From Clostridiales bacterium (GTDB lineage: Bacteria; Bacillota; Clostridia; Saccharofermentanales; Saccharofermentanaceae): a stretch of 64,000 bases of DNA. The notes beneath the pieces are model-generated. The model worked only from the letters and a program-made list of their open reading frames with translations, did no database searches and was not told the DNA's origin. Made by a program: the position numbers and the translations under genes. Numbering within the stretch: position 1 is the first letter of the stretch; the number at the start of each line of letters is the position of its first letter. The stretch is from contig JAFRST010000036.1 of assembly GCA_017427465.1 (NCBI GenBank), forward strand, positions 31,720 through 95,719, given 5' to 3'. Of this stretch, positions 58,288 to 64,000 are shown piece by piece.

Positions 58288-59847
58288 ATGATTCATTTCG
58301 GTTTTTCTTATGTGGGACTGATGTTCTTCATAATGCTCTTTGTGCCCAATCTCATTTGGGCGAAGAACAAACCCAAGGATTACGACAAGTATGTAATAAA
58401 CGAGAACAAAGTGCTCTTGATGATAGAGAGGATCGGCGAGGCAACGACACTTACGGCCGCTCTTATCTTTAGTGATTACAATCTCAGAGCATTTACCATA
58501 TGGTCGCTGTGGCTTTTCTTAGCTTTCCTGTTCATGGTCCTTTATGAACTTTATTGGATCAGATATTTCAGAAGCGATAAGACCATGGCTGACATGTATT
58601 CGAGCTATTGGGGCTTCCCGGTAGCTGGCGCGTCGCTTCCATGCCTGGCGTTCTTTTGTTTGGGAATATACGGAACAAACATCTTCCTTATAGTCAGCGC
58701 TTTGTTCCTTTCGGTAGGCCATATCGGTATCCATCTTAATCACAGAAAAGAGGCAGTCGGTAAAAAGAAGACAAAGAAGATCGTAAAAGTAATCAGAGTG
58801 TTCTTGCTTATCCCTGTTGTTTTACTGCTACTCGTTACTGTAGTTGCGATCGCCGGAAGGAACATCAACTGGTTTAGATTTAATACCAACACTGCTAATG
58901 GTATCGATGAGATGTCATATGTCGAGATTGGAGGCCAGGAGCAGTATATCCACATTATGGGAAAAGATATAAATAATCCTGTCATCCTTTATCTGCATGG
59001 CGGTCCTGCAGGTCCTGATTCAGCGATCATGCCTTTCTTCACGGATCCGCTGGCCGGTGATTACACGGTCGTTTGCTGGGATCAGAGAGGCTGCGGAAGG
59101 ACATACTTTCATAATGCGGGTAATGACCCTGATAATCTGACAGTTAACTTCGATACTGCTGTAAGTGACATCGACGGAATGGTCGATTATCTGTGCGAGA
59201 GATTTAATAAGGATAAGGTCACCCTGATGTGCCATTCGTACGGAACGATCGTAGGCACCAGATATGTACAGGAGCACAGTGAGAAGGTGGAAGCCTACAT
59301 CGGCATCGGACAGTTCGTAAACTGCAGGAGATCTGATGAGCTTGCATATGAAAATGCTATGGCAGCCGCAAAGGCGAACGGTGAAGATACTTCATCGCTC
59401 GAAGAGGCCTATAAGACATACTGCGAAGGTGATTCGCTGAAAGAGTATCTTATGCTCCGCAATGCGACATCCGGTTATCATCCGGCTGAGAATAAAGCCA
59501 ACACTGCGCTCCTTGCTGTTTTCTGCCCATATGCCGGTACGGACGATGTCAGATGGGTAATGAAGCAGGCAGATCTTGAATCATATGAGAAGCTCGAGGG
59601 GAGCCTCATGGATGCTACATATGATTATGACGTTTATGATTACGAGCTCGAATATGATATCCCGATGTATTTTATTTCGGGCAGCATGGACTATGTCTGC
59701 AACACGAGTCTCACCAAGACCTTCAGTGAAGATATTACAGCTCCTCGTACGGCTTTCGCGGTAATCGAAGGAGGCGGGCACACGCCACAGTATGAGACTC
59801 CTGAAGCGTTTGGAGAAATGGTAAAGCAGATGCTTAAGCTCAGTTGA
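58288..59847 (+). CDS. Membrane-anchored alpha/beta hydrolase
   Basis: The 519-residue protein has about six membrane helices in the first 195 residues (GLMFFIMLFVPNLIWAKNKPKDYDKY, HIGIHLNHRKEAVGKKK). Then comes an alpha/beta hydrolase of the S33 peptidase type: LHGGPAGPDSA as the oxyanion region, WDQRGCGRT, and the nucleophile Ser in MCHSYGTIVG. The late FISGSMDYVC and GGGHTPQYE give the catalytic Asp and His. It probably cleaves a peptide or ester close to the membrane. It follows the PurA-like stop by eight bases and so may belong to that operon. Confidence 0.87.
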   Translation: MIHFGFSYVGLMFFIMLFVPNLIWAKNKPKDYDKYVINENKVLLMIERIGEATTLTAALIFSDYNLRAFTIWSLWLFLAFLFMVLYELYWIRYFRSDKTMADMYSSYWGFPVAGASLPCLAFFCLGIYGTNIFLIVSALFLSVGHIGIHLNHRKEAVGKKKTKKIVKVIRVFLLIPVVLLLLVTVVAIAGRNINWFRFNTNTANGIDEMSYVEIGGQEQYIHIMGKDINNPVILYLHGGPAGPDSAIMPFFTDPLAGDYTVVCWDQRGCGRTYFHNAGNDPDNLTVNFDTAVSDIDGMVDYLCERFNKDKVTLMCHSYGTIVGTRYVQEHSEKVEAYIGIGQFVNCRRSDELAYENAMAAAKANGEDTSSLEEAYKTYCEGDSLKEYLMLRNATSGYHPAENKANTALLAVFCPYAGTDDVRWVMKQADLESYEKLEGSLMDATYDYDVYDYELEYDIPMYFISGSMDYVCNTSLTKTFSEDITAPRTAFAVIEGGGHTPQYETPEAFGEMVKQMLKLS

Positions 59848-59859
59848 GTTCTTCTCAAC
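59843..59859 (+). promoter_or_regulatory. Short hairpin overlapping the hydrolase stop
   Basis: GTTGAG (59843-59848) and CTCAAC (59854-59859) are perfectly paired around TTCTT, and the hydrolase TGA is within the first arm. No U-run follows, so a terminator role is doubtful. A TATAGT at 59882-59887 may serve the XRE gene downstream, and the hairpin may be its operator. Confidence 0.3.
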
Positions 59860-59935
59860 GGTCAGTTGTTTGTATTGGCGGTATAGTAAAGCTATCATTT
59901 GACTTAAGTTCAGATCGCAAAGGAGGCGTGGTTGC

Positions 59936-60985
59936 ATGAGTACAACGCTCGGAAAGAATATAAAGACATACCGTAAGAACAAAGGCCTGACACAGGAAGA
60001 ACTGGCAGATCTTTTGAACGTTACTCCACAGGCAGTAAGCAAGTGGGAATCGGAGAACGGACTTCCTGATGTATCTATGCTCATTCCGCTCGCCCAGGCT
60101 TTAGGCGTCAGCACGGATGCTCTCTTAGGATACGATTCCCTGTCTGAGCAGGAAGAACTTATTGCCAGAGTGAGAGAAACTGTTGCTGCTCTTAAAAGCA
60201 GCGGAGATACCAGAGATCAGAAGGCTCTTCGTGTCAGCGAGTATCTCTCAACGGAGACATCACTTAATCCCGGCTGCTTTGAGCTGATCAATGATTATGT
60301 TCAGGAAACTGCAAATCTGAGTATGTATGCAGATCCGGTGCTTGAGAATTGTTTCCCTGATGAGGAAGACCGTATCAAAAAGCTTTACCGGGATGCAATC
60401 CGCAAAGGTGTTTATCTGATCAGTCACTGCAGTGACAAGAGCCTTATTGAGAAGACACATTTTGCTGTCGCTTGGATCTATATTCATGACAAAGATTTTG
60501 ATAACGCAAGAGAGCACATCAATGTACTTCCGAGTATCGCATCTAACCGCATAAAGGAAAAACTCAATATGGAGCTCACATTCTTTGAGAGCGGCTTTGA
60601 GAATATGAAAGGTGACATCAAAGAAAACGCTGTCATTCTGTTTGATCTCGTTTGCAGCATGCTCAATACCTTTGCTGAAAACTACGGATGGTGGTGCAAG
60701 GATAAGGATGAGGCGCTTGAGATCTGTGATTGGTGCGAGGGCATAGTCAAAGCTTTTGCCGGCAGAAAAGATCTTATCAACATGCATCACTATCTGAGAG
60801 CTAGAAGAAGCATAGCTTTCTTCAAGTTGGTCGCGCTCAAGAAGTCAGGTGATGACAAAGGCGCAGAAGCATATTATGGGGAATTTGCAAAAGCGATCAA
60901 GGGGGAAGATCTTACAGATGAGGAAAAGAATAAGGTCATTGAACTTCTGAACAATGACATTGCTCATTACAGTAAGTATTGCTAA
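59936..60985 (+). CDS. XRE-family regulator with a helical C-terminal domain
   Basis: The 349-residue protein has an N-terminal helix-turn-helix (LGKNIKTYRKNKGLTQEELADLLNVTPQAVSKWE) and a long helical C-terminus of about 270 residues that resembles tetratricopeptide repeats (FDNAREHINVLPS, YLRARRSIAFFKLVAL). Such proteins in Clostridia often respond to a peptide or protein partner. AAGGAGG precedes the ATG. The next two genes follow closely and may be targets. Confidence 0.9.
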   Translation: MSTTLGKNIKTYRKNKGLTQEELADLLNVTPQAVSKWESENGLPDVSMLIPLAQALGVSTDALLGYDSLSEQEELIARVRETVAALKSSGDTRDQKALRVSEYLSTETSLNPGCFELINDYVQETANLSMYADPVLENCFPDEEDRIKKLYRDAIRKGVYLISHCSDKSLIEKTHFAVAWIYIHDKDFDNAREHINVLPSIASNRIKEKLNMELTFFESGFENMKGDIKENAVILFDLVCSMLNTFAENYGWWCKDKDEALEICDWCEGIVKAFAGRKDLINMHHYLRARRSIAFFKLVALKKSGDDKGAEAYYGEFAKAIKGEDLTDEEKNKVIELLNNDIAHYSKYC

Positions 60986-61015
60986 TATGTTTGAAAACTG
61001 ACATGGGGAATGGGA

Positions 61016-61585
61016 ATGAACGAACACTATTCAGATTTTGTAAAAAAGAACATACCTCATTCGGATGTAGTTTTCGAGAAGATCGGTGAGAAAGATAAGC
61101 CCCTGGTAAGGATCATCCACCAGCAGCACATCAAGAACAATCTCGGTGCATTGATCTTATTCTTGATAGGATTTATTCCTTTGCTCTGGTTCTTCGTAAG
61201 ATCGCTGTTTATAAGGCTTCCGAATGTCTTCTACGATATCCTTACTCTCGTGCTGATTTTCGCAGCATTGGTTACTTTGGCCTATTTTATCTATGATATT
61301 ATCGGACCTTTTAAGGGCATAAGAAAAGGCATTGTTCTCGCTTCGGAAAGGATCCAGGAGATAAAGGACAACAAGAACGCGACGTATCAGTATGTGTTTG
61401 ATATCTATTTGCCGGATACGGATCAGTCTTTGATGAGCTATCAGGTCAGCAGGGAAGTATTCGAGAGCGTCAATCCCGGCGACGGTATCGTGATCTATAA
61501 GACTTTGCGCAAGGTCAAGGCGCTTCCGGATCCGGAACGCAAAGGCGTAATGGACGTAAGCAAGATCAAATCTGGCGTGAGGTAA
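61016..61585 (+). CDS. Membrane protein of unknown function
   Basis: The 189-residue protein has two membrane helices (residues about 44-65 and 75-98) and a C-terminal soluble part with beta segments (YQYVFDIYLPDTDQSLMSYQVS, PGDGIVIYKTLRKV). ATG 61016 is preferred, with GGGGAA upstream; an in-frame ATG at 61010 would overlap that site. I recognise no family. The layout resembles the membrane protein at 19063. It lies 30 bases after the XRE gene. Confidence 0.78.
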   Translation: MNEHYSDFVKKNIPHSDVVFEKIGEKDKPLVRIIHQQHIKNNLGALILFLIGFIPLLWFFVRSLFIRLPNVFYDILTLVLIFAALVTLAYFIYDIIGPFKGIRKGIVLASERIQEIKDNKNATYQYVFDIYLPDTDQSLMSYQVSREVFESVNPGDGIVIYKTLRKVKALPDPERKGVMDVSKIKSGVR

Positions 61586-61593
61586 TTTGGAAT

Positions 61594-62178
61594 ATGGATA
61601 AGTACAGCGGTGAAGATCTGTTGTTAGGGTTATATTCGATTCAAAAGAAAGCGGCCGAAGCTCCGTGGGCGCTCAAAGAGCATGATCTGCCCAAAGGATA
61701 CTGGCGAAGAGTGATAAATCCTGACGGAGAAGCCTTTTGTAACATTGTTACAAAGAGCTATGTTATCGGGATAAAGACCGGAAGAGTCATCTTTCTGGAT
61801 AAGAAAACAAAGAAGCGCTTAGATCCTATCATGGGCTTCCATCATTTGGTCACGGGTGATGTTAAATCCGATGAATCAGAGCTTGTTGTGCTCGAGAACG
61901 GCAAGCATTTCCATGTGATCTCGCTTAAGACTTTCGAGGTGACAAAGAAAGTCTTAGTGCCGCGCGGAACATATACCGGCGACGTTTACTGCACTTTCTC
62001 TGATGACGGCAAGATCCTTTATGTGCCTGTGCAGCTTTACGATTACGACATAAGGCAATACAGATACTTCAGATGCGAGTATGAGACAGAGAATTATACT
62101 TTGCTTAGCAAGACTGAGGTCAAACGCGAAGAGGTTGACCATTGGACTGACGAGAAAAAGACTGACACTGTTCCTTAA
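61594..62178 (+). CDS. Protein of unknown function, beta-propeller-like
   Basis: The 194-residue soluble protein has repeated short beta strands (SYVIGIKTGRVIFLDKKTKKRL, ELVVLENGKHFHVISLKTFEV, CTFSDDGKILYVPVQLYDYD) similar to propeller blades. No catalytic motif is visible. The ATG lies 8 bases after the previous stop, so it is co-transcribed. Its coding sequence contains the second copy of the 19-bp palindrome, at 61736-61754. The two 32-bp repeats follow its stop. Confidence 0.72.
   Translation: MDKYSGEDLLLGLYSIQKKAAEAPWALKEHDLPKGYWRRVINPDGEAFCNIVTKSYVIGIKTGRVIFLDKKTKKRLDPIMGFHHLVTGDVKSDESELVVLENGKHFHVISLKTFEVTKKVLVPRGTYTGDVYCTFSDDGKILYVPVQLYDYDIRQYRYFRCEYETENYTLLSKTEVKREEVDHWTDEKKTDTVP
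61736..61754. promoter_or_regulatory. Second copy of the 19-bp palindrome, inside a gene
   Basis: TTTGTAACATTGTTACAAA repeats the site at 2368-2386 with one difference at the centre. It encodes the residues FCNIVTK in the frame, so it is fully within coding sequence. It may be chance, but 18 of 19 identical bases and the same symmetry argue against that. Confidence 0.5.
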
Positions 62179-62192
62179 CATCAACCGGATTC

Positions 62193-62287
62193 GAGGCTGA
62201 ATTTGAGGCTGCCCCCTCAAGTTTGCCCTCAAATTTTTCAAGCTGTATCGAAAATGAGGCTGAATTTGAGGCTGTACCCTCAAGTTT
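62193..62287. repeat. Two direct 32-bp repeats, each able to form a hairpin
   Basis: Copy 1 is at 62193-62224 and copy 2 at 62256-62287, 30 of 32 bases identical, with starts 63 bases apart. Each contains AATTTGAGG and CCTCAAGTT (9 pairs, one G-U). Further CCTCAAATTT lies between them at about 62226-62235. They sit between two convergent genes, after the stop at 62178 and before the NlpC/P60 stop at 62332, so a transcription barrier or an unknown repeat family is possible. Confidence 0.7.
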
Positions 62288-62331
62288 AGGGAATTCGCGA
62301 AAAACCAGGTCCTGCAAAAGGGCAAGCCGTA

Positions 62332-63864
62332 TTATTCTGCCTTTTTCAAAGTGAGCGCTGTCTTCATCGCGTCAAGCCACGTCTTCTGACTGCTTAATCT
62401 GACATAGATACTTGTCACGATCACGGTGTTGGCATGTATTGTTTCAGTCGGACCGGGCGCAGGTACAGAAAATGAACCGGTAGCGCTGATGACATAAGGA
62501 ATGCCGTCAACCGTGCCGAGATAGATCGTCATGTGACCGGGCATGGATATAAGGCTTCCTGGGGCCAGATCTTTAATAACTTCGAGCTTTTCTTCAGAAG
62601 ACATATCGCTCATATCCACTTTGTATACTCCCGTAGAACCAGACTGTCCGACACGCGGCAGCAGGACGCCGAAGCAGCGGTAGATCTCACGGGTTATGCC
62701 CGTGCAGTCATTTGCCCTGAGGTCACCTCCCCATCCGTATCTGTCACCGAGAAGCTTAAAAGCCTGCCTTACGATGTTTGCAGATGTAAGAGGCAGGTAT
62801 CCGATAGTTGCATCATCAGATATAGGGATAAGCACATATTCATCCTTGATGAATCCGTCAGTACCTCTGGTGGGGACCTTGACTATGTAATTGCCGTAAG
62901 TTGACCGGTTACTGATAGAAGAAGGCGCTTCAGACGAAAGTATAAGCTCCATGCGTGTTCCCATCGGAAGAACGAGGTCTCTTACAGCTTCCACATAAGG
63001 ATCATCACCCAGTCGTAATTCTCTGCCGGTTACGGTGAGCCAGTGTTCAGGATTTTGCCTGTCGTTCCAATCGTCGCGGTCTTTGCACATCGCTACGGCA
63101 TCCTTTCTTACCCACGATGCATAGCTGTCGAAAACAACATAAAGGTATTCGCCGTCAAGGCTCTCGTGAAGGATGAGAACAGGCATGTACGGCATGCATT
63201 CGGCATAAAGCATGTAGTCGAATAACTCATCCGAGGAATCCTCAAAGACGCGGTCTTCGGTAGGGAACAATCGCAAAGTCATTCTCTTGACAGTGAATCC
63301 GAATCTAACCTCAATCTCATCCGGAATGCCTTCGATGTTAGAGAGTTTGATAAGATCATCCCAGTATTCTTTTGTTGTCTTATTACCGTTAAGATAATAT
63401 TTCGACGGATCCTTCGGAGCCATGCTTGCATTCTCATTAAGGAAAGCTCTTAAGATGTTGCCGTCTAAAGTATCTTCGCACTCATCGAAATAAGGCATCT
63501 GCACACCGTCTCCGGTTTTCTGGTGTACACGGTTAGCATAGTTAAATTGAGCGATCTCGTCGGAAGTCATGAGAAGCTCATTATCATCTTCGCTGATCCA
63601 GAAATCAGGATTCATCATCTCAGGGGATACGCCGTCTACGATCCTTACAAAGTCTGTATCAGCGAGGCTTGCTGAAGTGCTTGGCTCTGTTATGAAATCA
63701 GCTGAGGATGACTCTGCGGTGGTTTCAGTCGACGTAGAAGCCGTTTCTGTGACAGTCGGGTTTGTGCTGAGGCTTTCAGGTCCGCCTGAACTGCATGCGC
63801 AAAGAGAAGCTGCCAGGGCAGCCGAGAGAATCAAAGAAGTTGTTTTATATCTGCAAGTGGTCAT
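62332..63864 (-). CDS. NlpC/P60 lipoprotein with SH3-like domains
   Basis: The 510-residue protein starts MTTCRYKTTSLILSAALAA, then LCAC as a lipobox-like site. A Ser/Thr-rich linker follows to about residue 70, then a middle region with SH3-like segments (LTVTGRELRLGDDPYVEAVRDLVLPMGTRMEL). The C-terminal NlpC/P60 cysteine peptidase has YGWGGDLRANDCTGITREIYR (catalytic Cys) and SMPGHMTIYLG (His). It cleaves peptide stems in peptidoglycan outside the membrane. No other wall genes are adjacent. The domain layout resembles YkfC-like dipeptidyl-peptidase VI proteins. Confidence 0.9.
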   Translation of the reverse strand: MTTCRYKTTSLILSAALAASLCACSSGGPESLSTNPTVTETASTSTETTAESSSADFITEPSTSASLADTDFVRIVDGVSPEMMNPDFWISEDDNELLMTSDEIAQFNYANRVHQKTGDGVQMPYFDECEDTLDGNILRAFLNENASMAPKDPSKYYLNGNKTTKEYWDDLIKLSNIEGIPDEIEVRFGFTVKRMTLRLFPTEDRVFEDSSDELFDYMLYAECMPYMPVLILHESLDGEYLYVVFDSYASWVRKDAVAMCKDRDDWNDRQNPEHWLTVTGRELRLGDDPYVEAVRDLVLPMGTRMELILSSEAPSSISNRSTYGNYIVKVPTRGTDGFIKDEYVLIPISDDATIGYLPLTSANIVRQAFKLLGDRYGWGGDLRANDCTGITREIYRCFGVLLPRVGQSGSTGVYKVDMSDMSSEEKLEVIKDLAPGSLISMPGHMTIYLGTVDGIPYVISATGSFSVPAPGPTETIHANTVIVTSIYVRLSSQKTWLDAMKTALTLKKAE

Positions 63865-64000
63865 TTCCGCACCCCATATTACGATTGGACTATAGCTATT
63901 ATTTTATCAATCATTGGCAAATTGCGGATAATAATGAATCTGTGCATATATTTCTATTGAGTGTGCAATTTTTCCTAATAGTTTTAACCGGTGTGCTTTA
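63865..64000. other. Right edge without a gene
   Basis: No start or reading frame of note is seen up to the window end. The stretch is AT-rich and probably holds the upstream region of the NlpC/P60 gene and of the next gene outside the window. Confidence 0.5.

Noticed and set aside
1..64000. CRISPR array, insertion sequence, prophage or integron
   Set aside because: No regularly spaced repeats, transposase, integrase or phage structural genes were seen. The only tandem repeat is the two-copy element at 62193-62287.

Overview
The window looks like a chromosomal segment of an anaerobic Clostridia-type Firmicute, perhaps a rumen or gut lineage. The evidence is the ftsZ-nrdR and recG-rsmD-coaD gene order, strong AGGAGG-type ribosome binding sites, a Mn2+ (yybP-ykoY) riboswitch ahead of mntP, a chromosomally encoded CCA on the tRNA, a DUF4026/DUF2185/DUF5680 complement, and cytoplasmic GH27 and GH95 glycosidases. 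I see no rRNA, CRISPR array, insertion sequence or prophage. Most genes are on the + strand and tightly packed.

Layout. 1-9107 is core: the end of a possible FtsQ-type gene, ftsZ, nrdR, an OmpR-type two-component pair, endonuclease III, recG, rsmD, coaD and a coiled-coil protein, closed by a strong terminator. 9203-11098 is a two-gene unit, an AAA/ABC-type ATPase plus a DUF4276/TOPRIM-like protein, that resembles two-gene conflict or defence modules. hemW follows and converges on an acyl-CoA synthetase with its XRE-cupin regulator. 14899-16398 holds the Mn riboswitch, mntP, a DJ-1 protein and tRNA-Ser(CGA). 16537-24811 carries lipoproteins, membrane proteins, HAD, Nudix and MATE proteins, and an SdpR/SdpI-like pair. 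24987-32708 holds a VTT-PlsC fusion, a membrane GDPD, two immunity-type proteins and a HerA-like ATPase. 32769-36789 has a TetR regulator, a second two-component system and a membrane protein. 36890-41592 is a glycosidase cluster in which GH27 is fused to a GNAT domain. 41618-49091 is mixed: a redox protein, a ferredoxin-like DUF362 protein, a CPBP protease, an ABC exporter, a GNAT, a Nudix-kinase fusion and a radical SAM enzyme. 49092-50198 encodes a 7TM-PAS-like sensor without an output domain.

50207-55283 is a TetR-controlled operon with two clear operators. It encodes a glycosyltransferase, a P-loop kinase, a TSUP/CTP-dependent-kinase fusion, a histidine phosphatase and a DUF5680 protein. 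55320-59847 is the most unusual unit: a zinc-ribbon protein with a degenerate kinase-like C-terminus, a von Willebrand A (MIDAS) protein, a divergent adenylosuccinate-synthetase paralogue and a membrane-anchored alpha/beta hydrolase. The right end has an XRE regulator, two unrecognised proteins, a duplicated hairpin repeat and an NlpC/P60 lipoprotein.

The best candidates for undescribed biology are the zinc-ribbon/VWA/PurA-like operon, the ATPase-TOPRIM pair, several multi-domain fusions, and a 19-bp palindrome that occurs twice with one mismatch (in front of the first response regulator and inside a gene near the right end). Assignments rest on reading motifs by eye. No database search was possible, so family names for divergent proteins are provisional.
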